Notes: a model not told the origin generated them from the sequence alone. A stretch of DNA of 64,000 bases from SZUA-430 sp044220975 (GCA_044220975.1 JBGAPZ010000010.1:1-64000); one strand, 5' to 3'; numbered from the stretch's first letter, positions 51,575-61,041 are shown. Numbers and translations: made by a program.

Positions 51575-52852
51575 TCAGGGCAGCATCAACTCGATCGCAA
51601 TGCCGACACCGACGGCCGCTGCCGATACGCCAAGAACCAACGCGGCCGGATGCGCAAAGGCCGCAGCACCTTGGGTCCATGCGATCAAAGCCTTCACCAC
51701 CGAATTCGAAATGAGTGCGCCGGCGACGCCAAGGCCGGCCGCGCCGAGTGTCGCGCTGTGGAGTTCGCTTCCCGACATTCGACTTGCCGACACGCTGGCC
51801 GCATCGACGTCAATCGCGCCGGACAACACGCCGGCCAAGACAACGCCCGCGTCGCCCGCATAGATTTGCGCGTAATGCGCCACGACCAAGACACAAGCGA
51901 CAACCACGACAAACTTGATCGCCGCGTTGAGCATGTCGGGCGAACCAGGATCGATCGCCTGATCGTCACGCCCGTCGAATGCGCGCCGCGCGAGCCAGAG
52001 AGCGCAACAAATCGCCGCCAGTGCACCGCACGCAAGGGGTACAACAAGGTGCTGCAACAAAGCGCCATTGAGCGCGCCCACGACAAGCCCCGTGCGTATG
52101 AACATCACGCTCTGCGCCGTCGCCACGGCACCCGCCAACGCAGGTGCGGCAGCAGACGCCGCCTGCGATGCGCGGGCGGCAGAAACGGTCAAGCCGGTCG
52201 ATGAAACGAGACCGCCGATCATTCCCATCAGCAGTGCACCTTTGTGAGCGCCTGTCGCGCGCATGGCGATGTAGCCCGCAAACCCGATAGCGGTGATCAA
52301 GACGACGGCCCACCAAAGTGCGTAGGGATTGAGCACGCCGCCGGGCCCAAAACCTTGGTTTGGCAGGACCGGCAGCAGCACGACCGATACAACGAGAAGC
52401 TTGATCCCCGCCGTCAGCTCAAGCTCCTGCACGCGTTGCAGAAACGTGTGGATCTCCGGTTTGAGATCGAGCAATAGGACGAGCACAACCCCCGTGATCG
52501 CCGCCGCCAAAACCTCACCGGCGCCAGCGAGTGCACCCAATAGAAACACCAACAAGGCGGCAACTTCCGTCGTCGCGCCCCGGTCGGCGTTCGGCCGCGA
52601 CGCGTCGGAGAAATACAGCACCGACACGAATGCAAAGACGCCAAGCACAGCCGCCCCGGCAAACATCGCCCCAAGCGGCGCGGCGCCAACGCCTGTCGCA
52701 AACCCGGTCAGCGCAAGAATCGTGAACGTTCGAACGCCCGCCTCGCGCTGCCCCGACGGTTGGTCGCGTTGTTTCCAGCCGCGCTCGATCCCGGCGGCGA
52801 GCCCGATCCCAAGCGCCACGACAAATCGCAAATAGAGGCTTTCGTCCGTCAT
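51575..52852 (-). CDS. MgtC/SapB-DUF4010 membrane protein
   Basis: A polytopic inner-membrane protein of 425 residues with an estimated twelve or so helices. The N-terminal part (LRFVVALGIGLAAGIERGWKQR and AGVRTFTILALTGF) is the MgtC-like domain; the C-terminal part (MGMIGGLVSSTGLTVSAAR, VLAGVLSGAIDVDAAS) is DUF4010. Function is unproven; MgtC proteins are linked to magnesium and virulence stress elsewhere. ATG at 52852 is chosen because the conserved region begins there. It is divergent from the sulfatase with a 46-base gap. Confidence 0.9.
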   Translation of the reverse strand: MTDESLYLRFVVALGIGLAAGIERGWKQRDQPSGQREAGVRTFTILALTGFATGVGAAPLGAMFAGAAVLGVFAFVSVLYFSDASRPNADRGATTEVAALLVFLLGALAGAGEVLAAAITGVVLVLLLDLKPEIHTFLQRVQELELTAGIKLLVVSVVLLPVLPNQGFGPGGVLNPYALWWAVVLITAIGFAGYIAMRATGAHKGALLMGMIGGLVSSTGLTVSAARASQAASAAAPALAGAVATAQSVMFIRTGLVVGALNGALLQHLVVPLACGALAAICCALWLARRAFDGRDDQAIDPGSPDMLNAAIKFVVVVACVLVVAHYAQIYAGDAGVVLAGVLSGAIDVDAASVSASRMSGSELHSATLGAAGLGVAGALISNSVVKALIAWTQGAAAFAHPAALVLGVSAAAVGVGIAIELMLP

Positions 52853-52898
52853 CGTCTGCCCTTGCACCACCCATCGATGATCGCGCACCATTCAGCCT

Positions 52899-54413
52899 AT
52901 GAGCAAACCCGAAAACGTCATCATCTTGCTGCTCGATAGCCTTAACCGCCACATGGTGGGAGCCTACGGCGGCAAAGCGTTCGCCACCCCAAATATCGAC
53001 CGCTTGGCGGCACGCTCGCTCAAATTCACCAAGCACCACGTGGGCTCGCTTCCCTGCATGCCCGCGCGTCACGATATTCTATGCGGCACGTGGGATTTCT
53101 TGTGGCGCGCCTGGGGCTCGGTCGAGATCTGGGAAGACGCGATCACCTATCCGCTGCGCCGCGCCGGCGTAGTGACTCAACTCGTCTCCGACCATCCCCA
53201 TCTGTTTGAGACCGGCGGCGAGAACTATCACGTCGACTTCACTGCTTGGGATTATCAGCGCGGTCACGAAGGCGATCCATGGAAGACGCGCCCCGACCCG
53301 AGCTGGGCGGGAGCGCCGCTGTTCGGCCGCAAGCACATGCCCTACGACAATTCGCGCGGCTGGTTCCGCGATGAAGCCGATTTCCCAGGGCCCCGCACAA
53401 TGGCATCCGCCGTGCGTTGGCTCGACGACAATGCAGGTCATCACAATCGCTTCATGCTGTTCGTCGACGAGTTTGATCCGCACGAACCCTTCGACACGCC
53501 CGAACCCTTTGCCTCGATGTACGATCCGGATTGGGAAGGCGCGCATCTGATCTGGCCGCCATACATGAAGGATGCGCTGGCCAAGGGCGTCCTTACCGAA
53601 CGCCAAGCGCATCAACTGCGCGCGCAATACGGCGCGAAGCTCACGATGATCGATGCGTGGCTCGGCCGCGTGCTCGACGCGATCGACCGCCACGACCTTT
53701 GGCGCAACACGGCCGTGATCCTCTGCACCGATCACGGTCATTACTTGGGCGAGAAAGATATCTGGGGCAAACCCGGCGTGCCGATCTACGACACGCTTGG
53801 AAAGATCCCACTGCTCGTCGCGTGGCCGGGTCAAGCCGCACGCGAGATCGATGCGCTCACCACCAGCGTAGATCTGCACGCAACGCTGGGCGACATCTTC
53901 GACGTTACGCAGCGCCAACGCACGCACGGACACTCGCTGCGTCCGTTGGTCGAGGGCACCGCAACCGCAATCCGCAATCACGTGTTGATGGGCGTCTGGG
54001 GCCGCGAAGTGCACATCACAGACGGTCGCTGGAAATATGCGCGCGCGCCGGTCGCGAAGAACGAGCCACTGGCGATGTATTCGAACCGTTGGTCGACGAT
54101 GCCGACGCACGTGCTCGCGCGCGAACAGGAACTCCCCCTGCCCGACCATCGCGCGGCCCTCTCACGCATGCCGGGGAGCACAGTGCCGGTCATCAAGCAG
54201 GTTTGGGACGCAAGCGACCCGGTGCCGTTCTGGGCCTGGACCAGGTGGGACGAACCCGGCGCGCATCACGTCTATGATACGGCGAACGATCCCACGGAAT
54301 CGGAAAACCGCCGCAACGGCCCGGATGAAACGCGCATGACCGAAATGCTGCACGAAGCGCTGCGCACCATTGAAGCACCGGCCGAGCAGCTTCAACGGCT
54401 AGGACTCACTTGA
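52899..54413 (+). CDS. Type I sulfatase-family hydrolase
   Basis: A 504-residue member of the alkaline-phosphatase-like sulfatases. Metal ligands are in LLLDSLNRH and CTDHGHYLGEK. The formylglycine site is LPCMPAR (Cys53), which fits CxPxR; Ala replaces the more common Ser before Arg. No signal peptide is seen, so it is probably cytoplasmic. No formylglycine-generating enzyme lies in the window. Substrates could be sulfate or phosphonate esters; sulfate release would fit the sulfate-uptake locus, but the genes are far apart. Divergent from the DUF4010 gene. Confidence 0.9.
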   Translation: MSKPENVIILLLDSLNRHMVGAYGGKAFATPNIDRLAARSLKFTKHHVGSLPCMPARHDILCGTWDFLWRAWGSVEIWEDAITYPLRRAGVVTQLVSDHPHLFETGGENYHVDFTAWDYQRGHEGDPWKTRPDPSWAGAPLFGRKHMPYDNSRGWFRDEADFPGPRTMASAVRWLDDNAGHHNRFMLFVDEFDPHEPFDTPEPFASMYDPDWEGAHLIWPPYMKDALAKGVLTERQAHQLRAQYGAKLTMIDAWLGRVLDAIDRHDLWRNTAVILCTDHGHYLGEKDIWGKPGVPIYDTLGKIPLLVAWPGQAAREIDALTTSVDLHATLGDIFDVTQRQRTHGHSLRPLVEGTATAIRNHVLMGVWGREVHITDGRWKYARAPVAKNEPLAMYSNRWSTMPTHVLAREQELPLPDHRAALSRMPGSTVPVIKQVWDASDPVPFWAWTRWDEPGAHHVYDTANDPTESENRRNGPDETRMTEMLHEALRTIEAPAEQLQRLGLT

Positions 54414-54612
54414 ACAGTTTCGCGACGGCGCGCCTCGCAATCAATTTGAAAACGATCGTTGCGCATTGGCCATAGTCGCCGTTGCACGTGCAGCCGTGGA
54501 AGACACGCTGCGCGCGCGAACTACAAATCACCGCAATACGAAGTGCCGGCCCGAAAACCGCCGGTTGCGCCGATCGCATTTCGTGAGCGCATCGGCCATT
54601 AACTCGCGAAGG

Positions 54613-54627
54613 TTAACAATTCCTTAA
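54613..54627 (+). promoter_or_regulatory. CtrA-type binding site
   Basis: TTAACAATTCCTTAA is an exact TTAA-N7-TTAA match to the alphaproteobacterial cell-cycle regulator CtrA and lies 44 bases before the next start, where a promoter should be. Another TTAA lies 14 bases upstream. The surrounding DNA is otherwise GC-rich, so chance is less likely. Confidence 0.55.
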
Positions 54628-54670
54628 AATCTATGCACCGACTCGCAAGAGCGAAAACAAGAGGTGCTGA

Positions 54671-55399
54671 ATGGCTGAGGGTTTGGAGAAGGCGGTCAGC
54701 GGCAAGCTTCGCCGGCGCGCCGCGATCTTGATGACCGGCGCAGCGCTCAGCGGCTTCTATGTCTGGATGCAACCGGCCGTGCTCGGAACGCTCGAGGCAA
54801 ATTCTGCGCAAGCCGCCGACGGAACCAGCGGCTGCATTCTCAAAGTCGGCGGCACGCCGCTCACCGTCGGCGGCCGCCAGGTTCGCGTTCAATCGAGTGA
54901 GCTTTGCGGCAACGCCAGCGCCAACCTTGCCGCGCCGCCCAAGCAAACAATCGAAGCGGCCGAACCGCCGGCCAGCCTCCTGCGCACTACGATCCGCGAA
55001 GAAGTACGTCCACCCTCGCCCGTCGAGCGCTTCGCTGGCGTCGCGCCCCGCGAGAAGCCCGAACGCATCGCATTGGCGTCCCTTGGACCGGAGCCGCAAA
55101 TCACAGAGACGCAATCGCACCGTGACGACTTGGAACGCGAACACCTGCGCGCCGACGCGGCACCAGAGCCCGTCGACCACCCAACCGACGACAAACCGGA
55201 CAACGAGCACGAAGACGGTGGCGAGCACGGTAGTGCCAGCAGCGAAGGCGGCGAACACGGCGGCAACGACTACGACCGCGATTGCAACGATCGTGAGGTG
55301 GCAAGCCGCGAAGACGGCAGCCGCGACTGGGGCGATCGCGACGGCCGCGATCGGGACGGCGGCGAAGGCGGTGAGGGCCGCGGAAGCGGCGGCCGCTAG
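54671..55399 (+). CDS. Exported or membrane-anchored disordered protein
   Basis: A 242-residue protein I do not recognise. A basic N-terminus (SGKLRRRAA) is followed by one hydrophobic stretch (about 18-35) and NSAQA-AD, which may be a signal peptidase site. A short ordered part with two Cys (about 55-80, CILKVGGTPLTVGGRQVRV) comes next. The last 100 residues are low complexity, rich in Asp, Glu, His, Gly and Arg (EHEDGGEHGS, DRDGRDRDGGEGGEG), probably disordered and possibly metal-binding. AAGAGGTG precedes the ATG and a CtrA-like site lies upstream. Confidence 0.65.
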   Translation: MAEGLEKAVSGKLRRRAAILMTGAALSGFYVWMQPAVLGTLEANSAQAADGTSGCILKVGGTPLTVGGRQVRVQSSELCGNASANLAAPPKQTIEAAEPPASLLRTTIREEVRPPSPVERFAGVAPREKPERIALASLGPEPQITETQSHRDDLEREHLRADAAPEPVDHPTDDKPDNEHEDGGEHGSASSEGGEHGGNDYDRDCNDREVASREDGSRDWGDRDGRDRDGGEGGEGRGSGGR

Positions 55400-55411
55400 C
55401 CGCTTGAGCGC

Positions 55412-56110
55412 CTAGCGCGTCGTCTGCGCATTCAGCTGATCGATGAACCCTTGCGGTATGTTCAGCCGCTGGGCCAGCATGGCGAGATAGTCGCGCTCGC
55501 GATCGTTCGCTTGATCGATGACGATCGCCGAGGCGGTATAAATCTGCGCGGCGACTTCGGGCGACGTCGCAAGCTTCGCCACATCATCGACATTCAGAGG
55601 TTTGGCGAGTTCGCCAAGCAGAAACGCCTTCTCTTCGCCTGAAAGACCTGCCTGTTCCATCTGTCCGAAGATCTTTTGGCTTTCGGCCTGATCGACGTCG
55701 CCGTCCGCCTTCGCCGCGGCAATCATCGCCGTCAAAACAGCCGTCCCGAGCTGGTTCTGTACCGGTGCCGGCAAAGCGTTAGAGCCGAATCCCGCCGCCG
55801 CCGCCGCCGGATCGCTCTCCGCCGATTTCATGATCTCGCCAAGCCCCGGAATATTTGCGAACACACCGCCGATCGTGTCGCGCACGCCGCCCGCCGATCG
55901 CTGCTCCGCCGGCAACTGTGCTTGCTGTTGCTGATAACGCTGCCAAGCCTGGTACGCGAGCGTGCCGACGAGGGCCATGCCGCCGATCTTGGCAATGCCG
56001 CCAAGACCTGTCCTGCGCGCCAGCCCGCCGCCAAGCATGCCTGCCACAAGCCCTGTGGCCATGCCGCTATTCAGAAATTGATCGAGCAGCTTCTTTGTAT
56101 CAATGGCCAT
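55412..56110 (-). CDS. DUF533 (TerB-like) membrane-associated protein
   Basis: A 232-residue DUF533/YebE-type protein. A Gly-rich N-terminus (LVAGMLGGGLARRTG, IAKIGGMALVGTLAYQAW) forms one or two membrane-like helices. A Gln-rich linker follows, then a C-terminal all-helical TerB-like domain (LTAMIAAAKADGDVDQAESQKI to the end) with an acidic metal-type loop AKADGDVDQAE. Function is unknown in the family. It starts next to a hairpin that ends the S9 peptidase transcript. Confidence 0.88.
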   Translation of the reverse strand: MAIDTKKLLDQFLNSGMATGLVAGMLGGGLARRTGLGGIAKIGGMALVGTLAYQAWQRYQQQQAQLPAEQRSAGGVRDTIGGVFANIPGLGEIMKSAESDPAAAAAGFGSNALPAPVQNQLGTAVLTAMIAAAKADGDVDQAESQKIFGQMEQAGLSGEEKAFLLGELAKPLNVDDVAKLATSPEVAAQIYTASAIVIDQANDRERDYLAMLAQRLNIPQGFIDQLNAQTTR

Positions 56111-56172
56111 CGCGCATCTCCAGGGACCTGCGGTCCAGGCCCAAAGATTGGTACGCAGCGCCCAAATTCAAT

Positions 56173-56202
56173 GGGCTCCGTGCACCTGCATGCACGGAGC
56201 CC
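56173..56202 (-). terminator. Strong hairpin ending the S9 peptidase transcript
   Basis: GGGCTCCGTGCA and TGCACGGAGCCC form a perfect 12-bp stem with a 6-base loop, 22 bases after the peptidase stop on the minus strand. The following minus-strand bases (ATTGAATTTGGG) are only moderately T-rich, but the stem is very stable. Confidence 0.65.
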
Positions 56203-56223
56203 AGTCTCGTTCTGCCCGAACGG

Positions 56224-58227
56224 CTAGCGCGCCGGGTTGTACTTCGCGAGAAACTCGTCCATCGCCTTCAACGTCTTGATCCGCGTCGTGGCAAAAGTGA
56301 TGTTGTGGTTCTCGTCCGCAAGCCTCACGAATTCATATGGCTTGCCGGCCGCCTTCATTGCATCCGCCATGATCTCGCTCTGGCGAATGGGCACAACGCT
56401 ATCAAGCTCGCCGTGAATCAACAGCATCGGACCGCGAACGTTGCCGGCATGCTTGGCCGGCGAAGAGGCGTCGATTGCCGCCTTGTCAGCGGTCGGGTCG
56501 CCGATGTGCAGGCGCCAATACCGGATTGATCCGCCGCCGTATTTGCCTGCCCACGACAACATGTCGCCGAGGTCGCTCACCCCGGCGCCGGCGATCGAGC
56601 AACGATAGAGCTCCGGCGTCAGTGTGGCCCCGGCCATAGCTGCATAGCCGCCGTACGACCAGCCCATGATGCACACCTTGGACGGATCGGCGATACCGCT
56701 TGACGTCAGATACTTCACGCCATCGCTGAGGTCGTCTTGCATCTTGCGGCCCCACTGCTTGCGGCCGGCGAGCGCGAACTGGTTGCCGAAACCGGTCGAC
56801 CCGCGATATTGCGGCTGCAACACGACGTAACCGCGGCTCGCGAAAAACTGCGAGAGCCAATCGAAGCCGCCTTCGTCGCGAGCCTCGGGGCCCCCGTGAG
56901 GCAGGATGATCGCCGGCAAGTTCTTCCCGCCCGTGCGCGGCACCGTTAGGTAGGCATCGATGTTCATGCCATCGCGGGCCGCGTAGGTGATGTACTTTTG
57001 CTCCCCAGTCGATGCTAGGTCGATACTCGGATAAAGCGCTCCCACCAAGGTTATTTCATTCGCCTTGGTGTCGTAGATCAAATAGGCACCGCCGGGCCAC
57101 TTAGGACCTTCCGCATACACCGACAGTTTCGTCATATCGTCAGATGCCGAAACGATGCGTACGTGGTGTCCTGCAAAGGTTGCAGCCAAGTTCGACTGGA
57201 CGCGGCGCAGATCGTCGGAGAAGAAAACCTGATCCGACATTGCGCGACTGACGTCCGCCCCGACGATCTTTCGGGCAAGGGCAACGACACCGTCCACATC
57301 GTACTTCGGATCACTGAACACGTTGGTGATCTGCTGGGTGCGAAGGTCAAACAAACCGATCGCTTGCCGATCGCCCTGCCAGTACGAGACGTAAACTTGG
57401 TTTGGATCCTGCGCGAACCCGATTATGTCCATGAGACCCGCGGTCGAGCCTTCCTTCACGGCCTCGAACTCAAGTCGCGGTTGTTTGTGTACTTGTTGCC
57501 AGCTGGACGATCCAGCAAGGCGCGCGAAGGTTACCACATCACCGGTGACAACATCGTAGCGCAGGCGGACGTTTCCGTCTTGATCCGCACCCCAACCGGC
57601 GGTGCTGCGGGTTCCTTGTTCGCCGATATCTTCGGCGTCGCCGGTGTTCACATTCACCTTGAACACGCGGGTGTCGAAGCGAACTTGGCTCTTACTATTG
57701 AGGCCGGAACCGGAGATCACGCCGCCTTCCAACAACACCGTGTCCGGATCGGGTCCTCGCGAACTCAATAGCGAACATGCAAAGGTCGCATCTTTCAGCA
57801 TCCCCCCCGTCTTCAGGGCGATAGCGTTCTTGCCGTCACGCGGGATCGACATAATCCGGCACACATTGGTGCCTTTGATCTCGTCTTCATTCACGATGGA
57901 TTCGCTGATCTTTGCGACTTCCACCACGAACACCAGAAGGCGATCGTCGGAATGCCAAGTGACGTTGCTGATCGTCTGTTGCTTGGCCGCAGCGATACCG
58001 CCAACCATCTGGCCGGTCGCCGTATCGAACGTTTTGACTGCCGACTGGCCAGCCGTATTTTGAATTATGGCGAAGTACTTGCCCGACGGCGAAACCCGGA
58101 CCGAGCGGATTGCGGGCAGCGCGCCAAACGCTTCCGGCGGCGGTGCAGCGACCGCAACACTCGCACCAACGACGGCCGATACTACCAACGCCGCGAACAT
58201 CAATTTCTTGAGCAAAATAACCCCCAT
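56224..58227 (-). CDS. S9-family (prolyl oligopeptidase-type) exported peptidase
   Basis: A 667-residue serine peptidase. A signal peptide covers about residues 1-28 (FAALVVSAVVGASVAVA). A beta-propeller domain occupies about 35-400 and the alpha/beta-hydrolase domain the rest, with the nucleophile in GWSYGGYAAM (Ser524), Asp in HGELDSVVP and His in DENHNI. GGPEARDEGGFDWLSQFFASRG is typical of the acylaminoacyl/dipeptidyl peptidase group. It should cleave short peptides in the periplasm. A later TTG is possible as start. Confidence 0.92.
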   Translation of the reverse strand: MGVILLKKLMFAALVVSAVVGASVAVAAPPPEAFGALPAIRSVRVSPSGKYFAIIQNTAGQSAVKTFDTATGQMVGGIAAAKQQTISNVTWHSDDRLLVFVVEVAKISESIVNEDEIKGTNVCRIMSIPRDGKNAIALKTGGMLKDATFACSLLSSRGPDPDTVLLEGGVISGSGLNSKSQVRFDTRVFKVNVNTGDAEDIGEQGTRSTAGWGADQDGNVRLRYDVVTGDVVTFARLAGSSSWQQVHKQPRLEFEAVKEGSTAGLMDIIGFAQDPNQVYVSYWQGDRQAIGLFDLRTQQITNVFSDPKYDVDGVVALARKIVGADVSRAMSDQVFFSDDLRRVQSNLAATFAGHHVRIVSASDDMTKLSVYAEGPKWPGGAYLIYDTKANEITLVGALYPSIDLASTGEQKYITYAARDGMNIDAYLTVPRTGGKNLPAIILPHGGPEARDEGGFDWLSQFFASRGYVVLQPQYRGSTGFGNQFALAGRKQWGRKMQDDLSDGVKYLTSSGIADPSKVCIMGWSYGGYAAMAGATLTPELYRCSIAGAGVSDLGDMLSWAGKYGGGSIRYWRLHIGDPTADKAAIDASSPAKHAGNVRGPMLLIHGELDSVVPIRQSEIMADAMKAAGKPYEFVRLADENHNITFATTRIKTLKAMDEFLAKYNPAR

Positions 58228-58304
58228 AAAGGTCTGAGGCCGTCGATCACGCGGCCGTTACCGGGCAACCTACCGAAACTTTCTGCAACACAAAAGGCGC
58301 AGTT

Positions 58305-59609
58305 TTACGCCCCGAACCGCTCCAAGATCCAAGGCACCACGACGTCCATCACCTTCTCGACGTCAGGCGCTTCGCGCGCGCCGAATTCCGGCTCGAAATA
58401 GTGCCGCGCATTGGGAAAATCGACGTAGGTCTTGTCCTTCGCGGCGATGGCCTGGAACATCGGCAACGCGTCGGTCTTCGGAAAGATCTCTTGGTCCTTG
58501 CCCGCGTTAATGAAGAGCGATGGCTCGTCGATTTGGGGAAGATCGTGCAGCTGGTTCGCCTGTGACGAGACACCCGACCAAGTGGACAGCCACGCGTGCG
58601 GCGTCGCCTGCCGCCCGAAGCCGAAGAATTTCCAGTTCATCAGGTCGGGCCTGGCCGAGAAGATCGAGCCGTAGTCGCGCGCCGAGGGGTCTCGCGTGTT
58701 GTCGACGTAATGCGGGTTCGCCATCGTGCGGTAGATCGTGAGCACGGGCTCGAACGCTTCGCGCCTGAGGACTTCGCGCTGGCGGTCGGGCGGAAGTTTC
58801 GCGAAGTCGGGATCGTTGTGCAGCGCCTCCGCCCGCTCGTTCTCGGCGATCATCGCGCGCGCGATCGCGTCAATCCGCTTCACGCGTTCGATTTGTGCGG
58901 CGCGAAAGCGCTTCACGAAGGCCTCGTCATAGCGCGACCACGCGGCGTCCGAGCCGTCGATCTTCGACGGCGTCTTGAAGCCGTTGTGCTCGTCATACAT
59001 GTCGAGCGACGGGTCGGTCAGGTGTGGCTGCATCTCGTCCACGACAGACGGATCGATGATCTCGTTCATGATCATCCCCTCGCCCTTGTGCGTCGAGATA
59101 TAGACCATACCGTCGGCGGGGATCATCTCCGCGCTGTTCAGATGCGTGCGCCGTCCGCCCGGCGTGGTCGCGATGCGCCCGCCTTTGCCCTTCTTCGCCT
59201 GCGCTTGATAAAAGCCGTTGAGCGCGCCGCCGCCCGAGTTGCCGACGAGCACGACGTTTTGGATGCCGCGCTTGTTCTTCAGGAACGACACGCAGGAGGC
59301 GACATCGAGAATAATCTCTTCGTGGATCGTCGTCACGTCGTTGTTCGGGTTGCGGGTGTTTGCGCCCATGCACACGATGCCTGCATCGACGAGGCGCGGG
59401 ATCACGTAGTGATGCGTGAAGTCGGCGCGCGGATGCATCACGACGATCGCGGTCTTCGGCTTCGGGTTTTTCTTCGGCGACCAGACGAGCGCGCGGTGCT
59501 CGCGAAAGTCCGGCGCTTTCAAGATCAAGTTCTCGACGTCGAACGCATCCGGCACACGGCGCATGTTCATCGGCGCGCCGCCCCAATAGGTCTTCGAAAT
59601 CAGCTGCAT
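58305..59609 (-). CDS. Alpha/beta hydrolase, 434 residues
   Basis: A large alpha/beta hydrolase with VVMHPRADFTHHYVIPRLVDAG as oxyanion region, the nucleophile elbow LVGNSGGG (Ser125), a long helical cap (about 150-330) and the acid/base probably in INAGKDQEIFP and FPNARHYFEP. It resembles hydrolases found beside CoA-transferase and amidohydrolase genes in catabolic clusters; the substrate is unknown. No signal peptide. The genes upstream (amidohydrolase, histidine phosphatase, CoA transferase) are on the same strand, so a catabolic operon is plausible. Confidence 0.87.
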   Translation of the reverse strand: MQLISKTYWGGAPMNMRRVPDAFDVENLILKAPDFREHRALVWSPKKNPKPKTAIVVMHPRADFTHHYVIPRLVDAGIVCMGANTRNPNNDVTTIHEEIILDVASCVSFLKNKRGIQNVVLVGNSGGGALNGFYQAQAKKGKGGRIATTPGGRRTHLNSAEMIPADGMVYISTHKGEGMIMNEIIDPSVVDEMQPHLTDPSLDMYDEHNGFKTPSKIDGSDAAWSRYDEAFVKRFRAAQIERVKRIDAIARAMIAENERAEALHNDPDFAKLPPDRQREVLRREAFEPVLTIYRTMANPHYVDNTRDPSARDYGSIFSARPDLMNWKFFGFGRQATPHAWLSTWSGVSSQANQLHDLPQIDEPSLFINAGKDQEIFPKTDALPMFQAIAAKDKTYVDFPNARHYFEPEFGAREAPDVEKVMDVVVPWILERFGA

Positions 59610-59718
59610 CTTTTCACGTCCAAGATTTTTTCGGCGATTAACGGCTCATTTACCAAGGCGGTGTTTAATCCCCCTCAACGAAATTCACCGAAACGTTGAG
59701 CGGAGATCTCCAGCCCAC

Positions 59719-59810
59719 AAACTCCAGTAGCCCGGCGTTTCTCGGGCATCTTCCTTGGCAAGGATGCAAACTCTAGAGCCCGGCGATGAGCCGGGCTTTT
59801 GAGTTTTTTT
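59719..59810 (+). terminator. Tandem hairpins with a plus-strand terminator between minus-strand genes
   Basis: AGCCCGGC-GATGA-GCCGGGCT (59777-59797) followed by TTTTGAG and seven T is a textbook plus-strand terminator. Upstream are a related imperfect hairpin (GCCCG/CGGGC, 59730-59746) and a GCAT...ATGC hairpin (59747-59767); the segments at 59719 and 59768 share AAACTC and AGCCCGGCG. Both neighbouring genes are on the minus strand, so no known plus-strand transcript needs it. A small plus-strand RNA is possible. Confidence 0.55.
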
Positions 59811-60981
59811 AGGCTGCGCGGCGCAAGTCCGGCGCGAGGCCCGCGCCCATCAAATCGGCGAAGTTCGCGTTATAGAAGCGGTCGATCGCGTGCGGTGACA
59901 GGCCAGCCACACTTTCATCGAAACGCTTCAGCGGGTTGCGGCCGCCTTCGACGTGGGGGAAGTCGGACGAGAACATGCACACCTCCTCGCCGCTGTTCTT
60001 GATGATCCAGCCGGTGTCTTCGTGCGGATAGGGCGTGACGCGCACTTGGCGTTGGACGAACTCGCTGGGCTTCAGCGATAGTTTCTTCAGCCGCTCCTCG
60101 CCCTTCTGGAACGCTGCGGCACCTGAATCCATGAAGCGCATCCAGCTCGGCAACCACGAGCCGCCGAGTTCGATGACGCCGAACTTCAGCTTCGGAAAGC
60201 GGTCGAGCACGCCGTCGAAAATCATCGCGGCTAGCGTGAGCATCACCGAGTGCGGGATCATCATGTAGGAGACGGAGGTGAAGTTCTCTTCGCCGCCGTG
60301 AAAATCCTTCACCTTCGGCAGGCCGTTGTTGAAGTAGTCCGGGTTGATCTTTTCTTCGCCGCCGACGTGGAAGACGATGGGTAGCCCCGCCTCCTCCGCC
60401 ATGCGCCAAATCGGATCGAACGCGATGTGGCTCGGCGAATGTCCTTTCGGGCAGATGGACGGAACGGTCAGCGCCTTCGATCCGCCTTCGATCGCGGCTT
60501 TCGCGGTCGCCTTCGCGCGGTCCAGATCCGCGAGCGGCACGTAGGCCGTCGGCAGGAAGCGGCGGTCGACCGAGCAGAACGCGGTCATCATGCGGTTGTG
60601 CGCTTCGGCGGTTGCGTAGGCGAGGTCCGGGTTCGTCTTGTCCAAGCCGAAATTGCCGAGGCACCAAGTCGTGAACACCAGTTGGCTTGCGAAGCCCAAC
60701 GCGTCCAGGGCTTTCGGCCGGTCGGCGCGCTCGAAGGCGCCCAGCGCTTCGTAGTTCCGGCGCAAGAGGATGTTGTCGATCGCGCCCGCGCGAAAGGCTT
60801 CGTCCGATTGCTTGGCGCGCGCGTCCTTCACCCATTTGCCGTCGCGCGTCCACGCCTTCAGCTTCGGCAGGTCGTCGTAGGCGGCGCGATATTTCGCTTC
60901 GAGGAAATCGTCCAGACAATCGGCCAACTCCATCAAATGAGAGTCGGCATCGTGGATTTGGCGACCGGCGGCGTATGACAT
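59809..60981 (-). CDS. Amidohydrolase-2 family protein
   Basis: A TIM-barrel amidohydrolase of 390 residues. The metal motif is IHDADSHLME near the N-terminus; IVFHVGG, FGVIELGGSW and MFSSDFPHVEGG are the later conserved segments. Members include decarboxylases and hydrolases of aromatic and cyclic acids. ATG at 60981 has GAGG six bases upstream; another ATG four codons earlier lacks it. Upstream on the same strand are the histidine phosphatase and CoA transferase. Confidence 0.9.
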   Translation of the reverse strand: MSYAAGRQIHDADSHLMELADCLDDFLEAKYRAAYDDLPKLKAWTRDGKWVKDARAKQSDEAFRAGAIDNILLRRNYEALGAFERADRPKALDALGFASQLVFTTWCLGNFGLDKTNPDLAYATAEAHNRMMTAFCSVDRRFLPTAYVPLADLDRAKATAKAAIEGGSKALTVPSICPKGHSPSHIAFDPIWRMAEEAGLPIVFHVGGEEKINPDYFNNGLPKVKDFHGGEENFTSVSYMMIPHSVMLTLAAMIFDGVLDRFPKLKFGVIELGGSWLPSWMRFMDSGAAAFQKGEERLKKLSLKPSEFVQRQVRVTPYPHEDTGWIIKNSGEEVCMFSSDFPHVEGGRNPLKRFDESVAGLSPHAIDRFYNANFADLMGAGLAPDLRRAA

Positions 60982-61041
60982 GGCAAGCCTCATCGAGAGC
61001 GGGCGATGATTGCGGAGCTTTGGCCCACGCGCAAGCGGGGC

